Assembly (NCBI RefSeq): GCF_002953935.1
Contig: NZ_CP026514.1
Span: 3,906,001 to 3,970,000, forward strand
DNA from: Arthrobacter sp. PGP41
GTDB taxonomy: Bacteria; Actinomycetota; Actinomycetes; Actinomycetales; Micrococcaceae
Direction: 5' to 3'
DNA length: 64,000 nucleotides
In this document: in pieces, positions 36,814 to 46,189 of the stretch
Layout of the letters: every line of letters begins with the position of its first letter
Numbering within the stretch: position 1 is the first letter of the stretch
Translations under genes and position numbers: made by a program
Notes under the pieces: generated by a model
What the model was told of the DNA's origin: nothing
Databases searched by the model: none
The model's input: only the letters and a program-made list of their open reading frames with translations

Positions 36814-37947
36814 GTGAGCCACGAGCAGTCCCCCGGACAGCATGCCGCATCCCGCGAAGAACCACGGCCCGCCGAACTGAGGGTGGGCGTGGTAGGCATC
36901 GGCTGGGCCGGCCAGCAGCACCTGAAGGCCTACCACTCCCTTGACGGCGTCAGCATCGTTTCGCTTGCCGGCATGGAGCAGGAACTCCGCGACTCGCTGC
37001 AGGCCGAATACGCCATTCCGAACGGATTCGCGGACTGGAAAGACATGCTGGACCACGGCGGACTCGACGCCGTCAGCGTGGCAGTGCCAACCTTCCTGCA
37101 CGCCCCCATCACCGTCGCCGCCCTGGAACGGGGAATCCACGTCCTGAGTGAGAAGCCCATCGCCCGCAACGCCGTCGAAGGCCAAGCCATGGTGGACGCT
37201 GCCCGCAAGGCCGGGCGCGTCTTGGACGTCGCCTTCAACCACCGCCGCCGCGGCGACATCCAGGCGCTGAAGGGCGTCATCGATGCGGGCGGGCTTGGCC
37301 GGCCGTACTACGCCAAGGCATCCTGGCTGCGCCGCTCCGGCATCCCTACCCTGGGCAGCTGGTTCACCAACCCGGAACTTGCCGGCGGCGGACCGCTCGC
37401 GGACATCGGCGTCCACGCCCTGGACTATGCACTGCACCTGCTGGGCGAACCGAAAGTTGTGGCAGTCTCCGCCGCCACCCACTCCGAGCTGGGCCCGCAC
37501 GGGCGCGGCGGCGGCAGCGCCTACTCCGCCCTGGCATCCAGCCACGCGTTCGACGTGGAGGACTTCGCCTCGGCGTTCCTCCGGCTCGAGGGCGGCGGAA
37601 CCCTGGTGATCGAGGCGAGCTGGGCCACCTACCGGGAAACGGACGACCTCCTGGACTTCACGGTTTACGGAACCGACGGCGGCGCGGAGCTCAAGGTGCA
37701 GGGCGCGCCTTTCCCGCCTGTGGGCCAGCTGCGGGTGTTCACGGACAAGGACGGCGAAAGCGCCGACTACGTCCCGCCGGTACTGCCCGGCCGCGCCCAC
37801 GATGCAGTGGTGGAAGACTTTGTATCGGCAGTCCGCGGCGGCGGGGCAACCTGGGCAGAGCACGACGGCTCGCTGGCGCTCTACCGGGCCCAGATCATCG
37901 ACGCGTGCTACAAGTCAGCGCTGGAGCAGAGGGAGGTTCGGCTCTAA
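36814..37947 (+). CDS. Gfo/Idh/MocA-family oxidoreductase (ThuB-like)
   Basis: NAD(P)-dependent sugar dehydrogenase of 377 residues. The Rossmann start is [14 protein letters not shown], the EKP motif reads LSEKPIAR, and the C-terminal domain contains the conserved [21 protein letters not shown]. The start is GTG with AAGGAAA upstream. It overlaps a ThuA-domain gene by one base (TAATG). The pairing of a ThuA-type protein with a Gfo/Idh dehydrogenase is known from the thuAB trehalose/keto-sugar utilisation genes of rhizobia, so a role in 3-keto-sugar metabolism is plausible. Confidence 0.85.
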   Translation: MSHEQSPGQHAASREEPRPAELRVGVVGIGWAGQQHLKAYHSLDGVSIVSLAGMEQELRDSLQAEYAIPNGFADWKDMLDHGGLDAVSVAVPTFLHAPITVAALERGIHVLSEKPIARNAVEGQAMVDAARKAGRVLDVAFNHRRRGDIQALKGVIDAGGLGRPYYAKASWLRRSGIPTLGSWFTNPELAGGGPLADIGVHALDYALHLLGEPKVVAVSAATHSELGPHGRGGGSAYSALASSHAFDVEDFASAFLRLEGGGTLVIEASWATYRETDDLLDFTVYGTDGGAELKVQGAPFPPVGQLRVFTDKDGESADYVPPVLPGRAHDAVVEDFVSAVRGGGATWAEHDGSLALYRAQIIDACYKSALEQREVRL

Positions 37948-38690
37948 TGAACGGCAAACTGAGGATCCGGGTGTGGAACGAAGGTGTCCACGAGGCCATC
38001 AACGAGCCATCCCACATCGGGGAGATCTACCCTGAGGGCATCCATGGCGCCATCGCCGCGGGACTCCGTTCCTTCTACCCCGAGGCAGACATAACGACGG
38101 CGGTCCTGGCCACCGATGATCAGCATGGCCTTGACGAGGAGGTGCTCGCGGAGACGGACGTCCTGCTGTGGTGGGGACACATGGCCCATCATGAGGTGAG
38201 CGATGCCGTCGTCGAACGCGTCCACCGGCACGTCTTGGGCGGCATGGGCCTGATCGTGCTCCACTCGGGGCACTTCGCCAAGGTGTTCACCAGGCTGCTG
38301 GGCACCAGCTGCTCGCTCGCCTGGCGGAACGACGGCGAGCGAGAGCTCGTGTGGACCGTGAAGCCCTCGCACCCCATCGCCGAAGGCGTGGACAGCCCCA
38401 TCGTCATCCCGGAGCAGGAGATGTACGGCGAGCTGTTCGATATCCCGGAGCCGGACGACCTCATCTTCATCAGCTCCTTCGCGGGCGGCGAGGTGTTCCG
38501 TTCCGGCGTCACGTTCACCCGGGGCAAGGGACGCATCTTCTACTTCAGCCCCGGCGACCAGGAGTACCCGGTGTACCACAACCCGCAGGTCAAGCGGGTC
38601 CTGGCCAACGGCGTGAAGTGGGCGGCCCGCCCCGGCCTGCACCGCTCGGCCCCGGAGGTCACCAACCCGGCCCGGGACTGGTTCAGCTAG
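37947..38690 (+). CDS. thuA: ThuA-domain protein
   Basis: 247 residues of the ThuA class I glutamine-amidotransferase-like fold: RVWNEGVHE at the N-terminus, [30 protein letters not shown] and [28 protein letters not shown]. The nucleophile cysteine of true amidotransferases is not present at the GLIVLHSG elbow. Translationally coupled to the dehydrogenase upstream. Start ATG at 37947 is fixed by the overlap. Confidence 0.86.
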   Translation: MNGKLRIRVWNEGVHEAINEPSHIGEIYPEGIHGAIAAGLRSFYPEADITTAVLATDDQHGLDEEVLAETDVLLWWGHMAHHEVSDAVVERVHRHVLGGMGLIVLHSGHFAKVFTRLLGTSCSLAWRNDGERELVWTVKPSHPIAEGVDSPIVIPEQEMYGELFDIPEPDDLIFISSFAGGEVFRSGVTFTRGKGRIFYFSPGDQEYPVYHNPQVKRVLANGVKWAARPGLHRSAPEVTNPARDWFS

Positions 38691-38986
38691 GGCTGGCCCG
38701 CGTAGGTGAGTCACGCCGCCCGCGGCCTGGGAACCCTGGCGACAGCAGCTGCGGGTTTTCCCATAGCCGGTGCCGGTGCCGGTGCCAGCGGGTACAACTC
38801 GGGGATGACTACCCCGGCACTGGTGCCAGGCCCCGAGGTAACCGTCGCCGCGCGCAAAACCGGGGAACCCGCCGTCGGCCGCTCCTAGTTTCACCCCGCC
38901 GGCGCGCCGCGGCAGCCGCACCGTGGAATACTTCCGTACAGGTTTTGCATGCCGGATCCGCCGGCACACCGGAAGGGGTCTGGGCC
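38691..38986. other. Intergenic region before the amylosucrase gene
   Basis: About 296 bases without a convincing gene. It contains a GGTGCC/GGTGCCGGT short tandem stretch near 38768-38790 and the amylosucrase ribosome site GGAAGGGG. A possible 27-codon frame from 38805 has no ribosome site and no recognised family. Confidence 0.4.
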
Positions 38987-40888
38987 ATGGAGGAATTCGC
39001 CAGTGTGGACGAAACAGTGCGGCAGCACGTCGTCGATGCCCTCGCGCAGGCGGGCACCGCCCCCGATCGCGCCTTTCAGCAGCGGTTCGACGCGCACTTC
39101 CCGGACCTGTGCCGCCTCTTCAGCACGCTGTACGGATCCCGGCCGGACTGGCAGGACCAGCTGGCCGCTTTGGTGGTCCAGGGTGCGCGTTCGTGGGAGG
39201 AACGCCGGGCCGAGCTGAAGGCCCTGGACGCCGAACGGGAGGCCAACGGCGGCTGGTTCCTGTCCAACAACATGCTCGGCGGCGTCTGCTATGTGGACCG
39301 GTACGCAGAAAGCCTGGAGGGGCTGCGCAGCCACATCCCGTACTTCAAGGAGCTGGGCCTCACCTACCTGCACCTCATGCCGCTGTTCCTGGCGCCCGAG
39401 CCGCACTCCGACGGCGGCTACGCAGTCTCCAGCTACCGCCAGGTCAACCCGAAACTGGGCACCATGGAACAGCTTCGTGAGCTTGCCTCCGAGTTCCGCG
39501 CCCACGGCATCAGCCTGGTGGTGGACTTCATCTTCAACCACACGAGCGACGAACACGAGTGGGCCCGCAAGGCGGCTTCGGGGGATCCGGAATACAGCGA
39601 CTACTACTGGATCTTCCCGGACCGCACCATGCCGGACGCCTTCGAGCAGAACGTCCGAGAAATCTTCCCGGAAAACCACCCGGGGTCCTTCATCCGGATG
39701 GAGGACGGCCGCTGGGTCTGGGCAACCTTCCACACCTACCAATGGGACCTGAACTATTCCAACCCGGACGTCTTCCGGGCCATGGCCGGGGAGATGCTCT
39801 TCCTGGCCAACCAGGGCGTGGACATCCTGCGCATGGATGCCGTGGCGTTCATCTGGAAGCAGCTGGGCACCCCTTGCGAAAACCTGCCCGAGGCCCACAT
39901 CCTCCTCCAGGCCTTCAATGCCGTCTGCCGGCTGGCCGCGCCGTCGCTGCTGTTCAAGTCCGAGGCAATCGTGCATCCGGACGAGGTGGCCCTCTACATC
40001 GATCCGGCCGAGTGCCAGCTCTCCTACAATCCGCTCCAGATGGCGCTGATCTGGGAATCCCTGGCCACCCGGGACGTCTCGCTGCTGGCACAGGCCCTGA
40101 AGCGGCGGCACAACATCCCGGACGGCACCTCCTGGGTCAATTACGTGCGCAGCCACGACGACATCGGCTGGACCTTCGCCGACGAGGACGCGGCAGAGCT
40201 GGGCATCAACGGCTTCGACCACCGACGTTTCCTGAACTCCTTCTACGTCAACCGCTTCCCCGGCAGCTTCGCCCGCGGCGTCCCGTTCCAGGACAATCCC
40301 AAGACCGGCGACTGCCGGATTTCAGGTACCACGGCGTCCCTGTGCGGCATGGAAGTGGACCCGGCCGAGGCGGTGGAGCGGATCCTCCTTGCCCACTCGG
40401 TGGCCTTCAGCACCGGCGGCATCCCGCTCCTGTACCTGGGGGACGAGGTGGGGCAGGTCAACGACTACGGGTATGCAGAAGAGGAAGGGCACGACGCCGA
40501 CAGCCGCTGGGTGCACCGGCCCCACTACCCGGCGGGCCAGTACGCCCTCCGCCACGACCCGTCCACCCCCGCGGGCGCGGTGTACGCCGGCTTGAAGCGG
40601 ATGATCGAGGTCCGGGCGGCCACGCCTGAACTGGCCGGTACCCGGCTGGTCGATTTTGCCACCAACAACCGTTCCGTCCTTGCCTACCAGCGGCCCGGTG
40701 CCGCGGGTGAAACACGGGTCCTGGCCCTGGCCAACTTCAGCGACCACCCCCAGGCCCTGCCCGCCGAAACATTCTCCGGATACTCCCCTGCCGCCGTCGA
40801 CCTTCTCTCCGAAGCCGCGCTGCAGCTGGACGAGGGAATTACGCTCCTCCCCCGCCAGTACCTCTGGCTGCGCGTCACTCCCGTTTAG
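38987..40888 (+). CDS. Amylosucrase-type glucosyltransferase (GH13)
   Basis: 633 residues, the normal size of amylosucrases, which build alpha-1,4-glucan from sucrose and release fructose; some relatives only hydrolyse sucrose. GH13 motifs: [13 protein letters not shown] (region I), [12 protein letters not shown] with the nucleophile Asp, [11 protein letters not shown] with the acid/base Glu, and VRSHDDIGW with the third Asp. The N-terminal helical domain ([18 protein letters not shown]) is specific to this subfamily. The ATG at 38987 follows GGAAGGGG; longer frames read through unrelated DNA. No signal peptide, so intracellular. Confidence 0.9.
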   Translation: MEEFASVDETVRQHVVDALAQAGTAPDRAFQQRFDAHFPDLCRLFSTLYGSRPDWQDQLAALVVQGARSWEERRAELKALDAEREANGGWFLSNNMLGGVCYVDRYAESLEGLRSHIPYFKELGLTYLHLMPLFLAPEPHSDGGYAVSSYRQVNPKLGTMEQLRELASEFRAHGISLVVDFIFNHTSDEHEWARKAASGDPEYSDYYWIFPDRTMPDAFEQNVREIFPENHPGSFIRMEDGRWVWATFHTYQWDLNYSNPDVFRAMAGEMLFLANQGVDILRMDAVAFIWKQLGTPCENLPEAHILLQAFNAVCRLAAPSLLFKSEAIVHPDEVALYIDPAECQLSYNPLQMALIWESLATRDVSLLAQALKRRHNIPDGTSWVNYVRSHDDIGWTFADEDAAELGINGFDHRRFLNSFYVNRFPGSFARGVPFQDNPKTGDCRISGTTASLCGMEVDPAEAVERILLAHSVAFSTGGIPLLYLGDEVGQVNDYGYAEEEGHDADSRWVHRPHYPAGQYALRHDPSTPAGAVYAGLKRMIEVRAATPELAGTRLVDFATNNRSVLAYQRPGAAGETRVLALANFSDHPQALPAETFSGYSPAAVDLLSEAALQLDEGITLLPRQYLWLRVTPV

Positions 40889-40898
40889 CCCGTCCCAT

Positions 40899-40964
40899 CC
40901 CAACTAGGTAGCGCTAAGTGTCGTTTTGGCCGCCCAAAACGACACTTAGCGCTACCCAGTTGGG
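40899..40964. repeat. Long palindromic intergenic repeat, copy 3
   Basis: Arms of 31 bases (40899-40929 and 40934-40964) pair with one mismatch around a 4-base loop. Sequence is the same as copy 1 in the core GCGCTAAGTGTCGTTTT. It starts 10 bases after the amylosucrase stop and ends 33 bases before the pheA ATG. Confidence 0.88.
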
Positions 40965-40997
40965 CGGGCGGGGGCGGGGCGTGAAACCATACGGATC

Positions 40998-41855
40998 ATG
41001 GCCCAGAAGATTGCGTACCAGGGTGAGCCCGGCGCCAACTCCAATATCGCGTGCAAGCAGATGTTCCCCGACATGGAAAGCGTGCCGTGCGCGAGCTTTG
41101 AGGACGCGTTTGAACTCGTGTCCAGCGGCGAGGCCGAGCTGGCCATGATCCCCATCGAGAACTCCATCGCCGGCCGGGTGGCGGACATCCACATCCTGCT
41201 GCCGCAGTCCAACCTGCAGATCGTCGGCGAGTTCTTCCTGCCCATCCACTTCGACCTGCTGGGCATCCCGGGCAGCACCATCGAAGGTGCCACCGAGGTG
41301 CACAGCCACATCCACGCCCTGGGCCAGTGCCGCAGGCTCATCCGCGAGCACGGCCTCAAGCCCGTCATCGCCGGCGACACCGCGGGTTCCGCCCGTGAAG
41401 TCAGCGAGTGGAACGATCCGCGCAAGCTGTCCCTCGCTCCCCCGCTCGCCGCGCAGATTTATGGCCTGGAGGTGCTGGCTTCGCGGGTTGAGGACGACCC
41501 CTCCAACACCACGCGCTTCGTGGTCCTGGCCCGGGAAAAGGAGCTGCCGGCGCGGGATGAGCTTCCCGGACCGGCAGTCACCAGCTTTGTGTTCCGTGTC
41601 CGCAACGTCCCCTCGGCCCTGTACAAGGCGCTGGGCGGCTTCGCCACCAACGGCGTGAACATGACCCGGCTGGAAAGCTACATGGTGGGCAACGAATTCG
41701 CGGCCACCATGTTCATGGCCGACGTCGAAGGCCACCCCGGGGACCTGCCGTTGAAGCTGGCCCTCGAGGAACTGGACTTCTTCACCACCGAGGTGCGGAT
41801 CCTGGGCGTCTACTCCGCCGCGGACTACAGGACTGCTCAGACCGTCAGCGGCTGA
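40998..41855 (+). CDS. pheA: Prephenate dehydratase
   Basis: Converts prephenate to phenylpyruvate in phenylalanine synthesis. Monofunctional, 285 residues: N-terminal PDT domain beginning IAYQGEPGANSN, with the catalytic NTTRFVVLA motif at about 172-180, then a C-terminal ACT domain with the Phe-binding region (ALYKALGGFATNGVNMTRLES). No chorismate mutase domain is fused. The last 19 bases overlap the convergent flavin hydroxylase gene. Confidence 0.93.
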   Translation: MAQKIAYQGEPGANSNIACKQMFPDMESVPCASFEDAFELVSSGEAELAMIPIENSIAGRVADIHILLPQSNLQIVGEFFLPIHFDLLGIPGSTIEGATEVHSHIHALGQCRRLIREHGLKPVIAGDTAGSAREVSEWNDPRKLSLAPPLAAQIYGLEVLASRVEDDPSNTTRFVVLAREKELPARDELPGPAVTSFVFRVRNVPSALYKALGGFATNGVNMTRLESYMVGNEFAATMFMADVEGHPGDLPLKLALEELDFFTTEVRILGVYSAADYRTAQTVSG

Positions 41856-43747
41856 CCCGCTGCATGGCGCGGCTTCAGGAGACCGTCGAAGAACTCTGCC
41901 AGCTCCGCCGTCGCCGTGAGTGGCAGGACGTTGGCCACGTACTGGTCCGGGCGGACCACCACCACCACGCCGCCGCGGTCCAGGCCCCGCAGCTCGAAGA
42001 TGTCCGCCTTGGGATCGGTGCCGTACACCTTCTCGTAGTCGGTCAGCTTGAACGGGCCCACCTGCGGCTTGAACACCGCCGGCACCGCGTTGATGTCAAC
42101 GGCCGTGTGGGGCTGCTGGTAGACCACCTTCACGTCGAACCAGGCGTCGGGATCAGCGTCCGACGGCGTCGCGGCCAGCGGTGACTGCGGCGAGTTCGCC
42201 AGCCACTCAGCGAAGTCCGCGACACCTGAGTGCCCGCCTGCCGGTGCCGCGTCGGCGAAAACGTAGATCCGCCACCGGCCGTCCGCGGTTGCATGGTGGC
42301 CCAGGTGCATCGGGTTGGTGTCGCTGACCCGGACCACCGGCGCCGATTTGAAGCGCTTGCCCACGGGAAAGCCCGTGGCGAGGGCCTGGTGGTCAGCGGG
42401 CGCAACGAGCATCGAGGGGGCGTACTCGGTCATGAACCCGGCAGGGAACTCGGCGGTACGCACATAGAAGTCCTCCAGGTCCGAGGGGTGGGCGAACTCC
42501 TCGGGCTTCTTCGCCATCATGGCGGACCACTCTTTGTCGAAGTCGATGAGGTTCTTCGCCACCACCTGCCGCTCCTCCGAATAGGTGGAGAGCAGCGCTT
42601 CCGGGCTGCGGCCTTCGAGCACGTGCCCCAGCTTCCACGCCAGGTTGAAACCGTCCTGCATCGAGACGTTCATCCCCTGGCCCGCCTTGGCGCTGTGCGT
42701 GTGGCAGGCGTCGCCGGCGATGAAAACCCGCGGGGTCCGGGTACCGCGCTCCTCCGGAAGGACGTCGTCGAACCTGTCCGTCAGCCGGTGCCCCACCTCG
42801 TACACGCTGTGCCAGGCGACGTCGCGGACGTCCAGCGTGTAGGGATGGAGAATCTCGTTGGCCTTGTGGATGATCTGCTCGATGGTGGTGCTGCGGACGG
42901 CGTGCTTGGTGCTGGGGTCCACTATGCCGAGGTCCACATACATCCGGAAGAGGAAACCCCCCTCGCGGGGGATCAGCAGGATGCTGCCCTTTTCGCCCTG
43001 GATGGCGCATTTGGTGCGGATATCTGGGAAGTCCGTGACCGCCAGGACATCCATGACACCCCAGGCGTGGTTGGCGGTGTCTCCGGCCAGGTGGCAGCCG
43101 ATCGCTTCCCGGACCTTGCTCCTGGCGCCATCCGCGCCGATGACATATTTGGCGCGGACCGTGCGTTCCTGGCCCTCGTCCGGGGCCGAGGTGCGGAGCA
43201 GGGTTGCCCGCACGGGGTACTCCCCCTCGTCCTCGACCACCAAGCTGCGGAATTCGTAGCCGTAGTCCGGGGTCAGCCGGGTGGGGGAATTCGCCGCGAC
43301 CTCGGCAAAATAGTCCAGCACGCGGGCCTGGTTGACGATCAGGTGCGGGAACTCGCTGATGCCCGTTTCGTCGTCCACCGCCCGGGCGCTGCGCACAATG
43401 CGGGAGCGGTCCGCGGGATCCGGCTTCCAGAACGCCATCTCGGTGATCCGGTACGCCTCGGCGGTGATCCGCTCGGCGAAGCCAAAGGCCTGGAAGGTCT
43501 CCACGCTCCGGGCCTGGATCCCATCAGCCTGGCCGATGGGAAGCCTGCCCGCGCGGCGCTCGATGATGCGCGTGGTGACATTCGGGAACTGGGACAGTTG
43601 CGCGGCTGCGAGCATGCCGGCAGGTCCGGTGCCCACAATCAGCACGTCCACTTCGTCCGGAAGGTCAGCAGGGCGGTCAATGCCCACGCCTGCCGCGGGC
43701 TTGACCCGGGGGTCTCCGGACACGTAACCGTGGTGGTGAAACTGCAC
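41837..43747 (-). CDS. FAD-dependent aromatic hydroxylase (phenol 2-/3-hydroxybenzoate 4-monooxygenase family)
   Basis: Single-component flavoprotein hydroxylase of 636 residues that adds an ortho hydroxyl to a phenol using NADPH and O2. Motifs: FAD Rossmann VLIVGTGPAGMLAAA, DG motif VIGADGARSKVREA, GD motif RVFIAGDACHTHSAKAGQGMN and a C-terminal thioredoxin-like domain, as in PheA/MobA enzymes. The GTG at 43747 follows GTGAGGA; the frame extends 36 codons further without a ribosome site. Divergent from a homoprotocatechuate meta-pathway, so it likely supplies that catechol from 3- or 4-hydroxyphenylacetate. Confidence 0.88.
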   Translation of the reverse strand: MQFHHHGYVSGDPRVKPAAGVGIDRPADLPDEVDVLIVGTGPAGMLAAAQLSQFPNVTTRIIERRAGRLPIGQADGIQARSVETFQAFGFAERITAEAYRITEMAFWKPDPADRSRIVRSARAVDDETGISEFPHLIVNQARVLDYFAEVAANSPTRLTPDYGYEFRSLVVEDEGEYPVRATLLRTSAPDEGQERTVRAKYVIGADGARSKVREAIGCHLAGDTANHAWGVMDVLAVTDFPDIRTKCAIQGEKGSILLIPREGGFLFRMYVDLGIVDPSTKHAVRSTTIEQIIHKANEILHPYTLDVRDVAWHSVYEVGHRLTDRFDDVLPEERGTRTPRVFIAGDACHTHSAKAGQGMNVSMQDGFNLAWKLGHVLEGRSPEALLSTYSEERQVVAKNLIDFDKEWSAMMAKKPEEFAHPSDLEDFYVRTAEFPAGFMTEYAPSMLVAPADHQALATGFPVGKRFKSAPVVRVSDTNPMHLGHHATADGRWRIYVFADAAPAGGHSGVADFAEWLANSPQSPLAATPSDADPDAWFDVKVVYQQPHTAVDINAVPAVFKPQVGPFKLTDYEKVYGTDPKADIFELRGLDRGGVVVVVRPDQYVANVLPLTATAELAEFFDGLLKPRHAAGQPLTV

Positions 43748-43791
43748 GGGATTCCTCACTTCATTGTGTGGCGGCTCAGCTGCCGTAGCTG

Positions 43792-43804
43792 TTCGATAAT
43801 AGAA
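43792..43804 (-). promoter_or_regulatory. AT-rich dyad in the hydroxylase promoter
   Basis: Minus strand TTCTATTATCGAA is symmetric at 10 of 13 positions and includes a -10-like TATTAT. It is the only AT-rich patch in this region. Function is inferred from position. Confidence 0.3.
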
Positions 43805-43902
43805 TTTCGGGTTCCATATAAGAAACCACTGCGATCGAGCACCACAGTACGCCACCTATGACGGGGACTACAAGGGACGCCTGATTCGCCCGGAGAAGGG
43901 GG

Positions 43903-43944
43903 TTGACGAACGCCAGCGCCGGGGCGATAGTGATCGTATACGAT
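43903..43944 (+). promoter_or_regulatory. Promoter and operator of the hpa operon
   Basis: TTGACG (43903-43908), a 17-base spacer and GATAGT (43926-43931) form a good sigma-70-type promoter. The perfect 12-base palindrome ATCGTATACGAT (43933-43944) sits over the expected transcript start, where a repressor would block it. It resembles GTATAC-centred sites of FCD-type GntR regulators, and one is encoded in this operon. Confidence 0.6.
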
Positions 43945-43967
43945 TTTGTACTTGATGAGGAGACGCT

Positions 43968-45443
43968 TTGGAGCAGGTCAGCGGGGACACCCTTGCAGCG
44001 GCACGCAAGGTGATCGCGGTGCACATCAACTACCCCAGCCGCGCCGCGCAGCGTGGACGCACCCCGGCCCAGCCGTCGTACTTCCTCAAGCCGTCGTCGT
44101 CGCTCTCGTTGAGCGGCAGCACAGTGGAGCGGCCTGCCGGCTGCGAGCTCCTGGGCTATGAAGGGGAGATCGCCCTGGTCATCGGCAAGGCCGCCCGCCG
44201 CGTAGGGCTCGAGGACGCGTGGAGCCATGTGGCTGCCGTGACTGCCAGCAACGATCTCGGCGTCTACGACCTCCGCTACGCGGACAAAGGCTCGAACCTC
44301 CGGTCCAAGGGCGGCGACGGTTTCACCCCCGTGGGCCCGGCACTGATCCCGGCAGACGCCGTCGACCCCGCCCGGCTGCGCATCCGCACCTGGCACAACG
44401 GCCAGCTCGTCCAGGACGACACCACGGAGGAACTGCTTTTCCCGTTCGCCCGCCTGGTGGCCGACCTCTCCCAGCTGCTCACCCTCGAGGAAGGGGACAT
44501 CATCCTCACGGGCACCCCCGCCGGCGCCTCCGTGGCCAGGCCCGGGGACGTGCTGGAAGTGGAAGTCTCCGCCGGTGAGCTCACCACGGGCCGCCTGGTC
44601 ACCAGGGTGGAGGAAGGCACGACGCCGTTCGCCGACTTTGGTGCCGGGCCGAAGGTTGATGACGCGCAGCGGGAGGAGGCATGGGGTTCGCGCGAAGCGG
44701 CCGGACTTCCCGCTGAGGTGACGGCCGCCGTCGAGCCCTCTCTCTCCCCCGGACTGAAGGCAAAACTCGAAAGCGTCGCCACGGCCACCCTGTCGTCGCA
44801 GCTGCGCAAGCGCGGCCTTAACAACGTCAGCATCGACGGGCTGCAGGCCACCCGCCCGGACCGGCGCGTCGTCGGGCTGGCCCGGACCCTGCGCTACGTC
44901 CCTAACCGGGAGGACCTGTTCAAGTCCCACGGCGGCGGGTTCAACGCGCAGAAGCGCGCCATCGACTCCGTGAATGAGGGCGAAATCCTGGTCATGGAGG
45001 CCCGCGGTGAAAAGGGCACCGGGACGGTGGGTGACATCCTGGCCCTGCGCGCGCAGGTCCGGGGCGCCGCGGCGATCATCACGGACGGCGGCGTCAGGGA
45101 CTACGCCGCCGTGGCCGGGCTGGACATGCCCACCTATTTCGCGAATCCGCATCCGGCTGTGCTGGGCCGCCGCCACGTTCCGTGGGACACGGACATCACC
45201 ATTGCCTGCGGCGGTGCAACGGTGCAGCCCGGCGACATCATCGTTGCAGATTCGGACGGCATCCTTGTGGTCCCGCCGGCCATCGCCGAAGAACTCGTGG
45301 AGGACTGCATCCGGCAGGAACAGGAGGAAGCCTTCATCTTCGAGATGGTGAAGCAGGGCAACAGCGTTGACGGCCTCTACCCCATGAACGCCGAGTGGCA
45401 GGCACGGTACGAGGACTGGAAAGCGGGCAGGAGCAATGACTGA
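43968..45443 (+). CDS. Fusion of fumarylacetoacetate-hydrolase-like isomerase and RraA-like domain
   Basis: 491 residues in two enzymes. Residues 1-235 are an FAH-family domain (LLGYEGEIALVIGKAARRV, ASNDLGVYDLRYADKGSN, GDIILTGTPAG) like HpaG, the decarboxylase/isomerase of the homoprotocatechuate pathway. Residues 265-480 are an RraA/HMG-aldolase domain (VATATLSSQLRKRG, GDILALRAQVRGAAAIITDGGVRD) whose relatives decarboxylate oxaloacetate. Escherichia HpaG instead has two FAH halves. The start is TTG 43968 with GAGGAG upstream. First gene of the operon; overlaps the GntR gene by eight bases. Confidence 0.88.
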   Translation: MEQVSGDTLAAARKVIAVHINYPSRAAQRGRTPAQPSYFLKPSSSLSLSGSTVERPAGCELLGYEGEIALVIGKAARRVGLEDAWSHVAAVTASNDLGVYDLRYADKGSNLRSKGGDGFTPVGPALIPADAVDPARLRIRTWHNGQLVQDDTTEELLFPFARLVADLSQLLTLEEGDIILTGTPAGASVARPGDVLEVEVSAGELTTGRLVTRVEEGTTPFADFGAGPKVDDAQREEAWGSREAAGLPAEVTAAVEPSLSPGLKAKLESVATATLSSQLRKRGLNNVSIDGLQATRPDRRVVGLARTLRYVPNREDLFKSHGGGFNAQKRAIDSVNEGEILVMEARGEKGTGTVGDILALRAQVRGAAAIITDGGVRDYAAVAGLDMPTYFANPHPAVLGRRHVPWDTDITIACGGATVQPGDIIVADSDGILVVPPAIAEELVEDCIRQEQEEAFIFEMVKQGNSVDGLYPMNAEWQARYEDWKAGRSND

Positions 45444-46131
45444 AACAGCCCTGGCCGCCGGCAGCAAGTCCCAACAGGCCTACGACGCAGTGAAGGCCCG
45501 GATTGTGGAGGGAACCTACTCTCCCGGGTACCGGCTGGTGCTCGGCAGCATCGCCAAGGACCTCGGGTTCAGCGTAGTCCCGGTCCGGGAAGCCATCCGA
45601 CGGCTTGAGGCCGAAGGACTGGTGACGTTCGAACGCAACGTGGGCGCCACCGTGGCCGGGATCGACCCCACTGAATACCTCTACACCATGCAGACCCTGA
45701 GCATCGTGGAAGGTGCCGCCACCGCACTGTCCGCACCACTCATTGGTGACGCGGACATCGCACGTGCCCGTGCAGTGAATGAGGAGATGCGCGAGTGCCT
45801 CGAGCATTTTGATCCCGTCCGCTTCACCCGGCTCAACCAGGACTTCCACAGCGTCCTGTTCGAGCACTGCCCCAACCCGCACATCCTGGACCTGGTGCAC
45901 CGCGGCTGGAACCGGCTGGCAGCACTGCGGTCCTCCACGTTCCGCTTTGTCCCCGGCCGTGCCCGCGAATCCGTGGACGAGCACGAAGGGCTGCTGCAGC
46001 TCATCGAATCCGGAGCAGACGCCGATTCCATCGAGAAGGCCGCCCGCCTGCACCGCTCCGCCACGCTGGACGCCTACCTCGCCCAAGCCACCCCCACAAC
46101 CAGCAACGCGGGGTCACTAAACACCCAATAA
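45436..46131 (+). CDS. GntR-family regulator, FCD type
   Basis: 231 residues: N-terminal winged helix (QQAYDAVKARIVEGTYSPGYRL, then FSVVPVREAIRRLEAEGLV) and an FCD ligand-binding domain with metal/ligand residues in RFTRLNQDFHSVLF and the C-terminal EHEGLLQLI and RLHRSATLDAYL helices. Located inside the catabolic operon, so it probably autoregulates and represses hpa genes until an aromatic intermediate binds. Its last codons form one arm of a hairpin that spans into the hpaE leader. Confidence 0.88.
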   Translation: MTETALAAGSKSQQAYDAVKARIVEGTYSPGYRLVLGSIAKDLGFSVVPVREAIRRLEAEGLVTFERNVGATVAGIDPTEYLYTMQTLSIVEGAATALSAPLIGDADIARARAVNEEMRECLEHFDPVRFTRLNQDFHSVLFEHCPNPHILDLVHRGWNRLAALRSSTFRFVPGRARESVDEHEGLLQLIESGADADSIEKAARLHRSATLDAYLAQATPTTSNAGSLNTQ

Positions 46132-46167
46132 ACGGCCCCAATCGGGCCGGAAGTGACCCCGCGTTGC
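46103..46167. repeat. Operon-internal palindrome overlapping the GntR 3' end
   Basis: Perfect 16-base arms GCAACGCGGGGTCACT (46103-46118) and its complement (46152-46167). A second small stem GGCCC/GGGCC (46134-46147) lies inside. The left arm encodes the last residues of the GntR protein; the right arm ends 22 bases before the hpaE ATG. Confidence 0.8.
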
Positions 46168-46189
46168 CCTACCACGAAGGAAAAGAACG

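Noticed and set aside
36610..37863. 417-residue minus-strand frame antisense to the ThuB-like gene
   Set aside because: Composition and lack of motifs mark it as a shadow of the Gfo/Idh gene.
38706..38888. 60-residue frame upstream of amylosucrase
   Set aside because: No ribosome site, Ala/Gly-rich composition expected by chance, no recognisable domain.
42230..43861. 543-residue plus-strand frame antisense to the flavin hydroxylase
   Set aside because: The opposite strand carries all FAD motifs; this frame has none and spans the divergent promoter.
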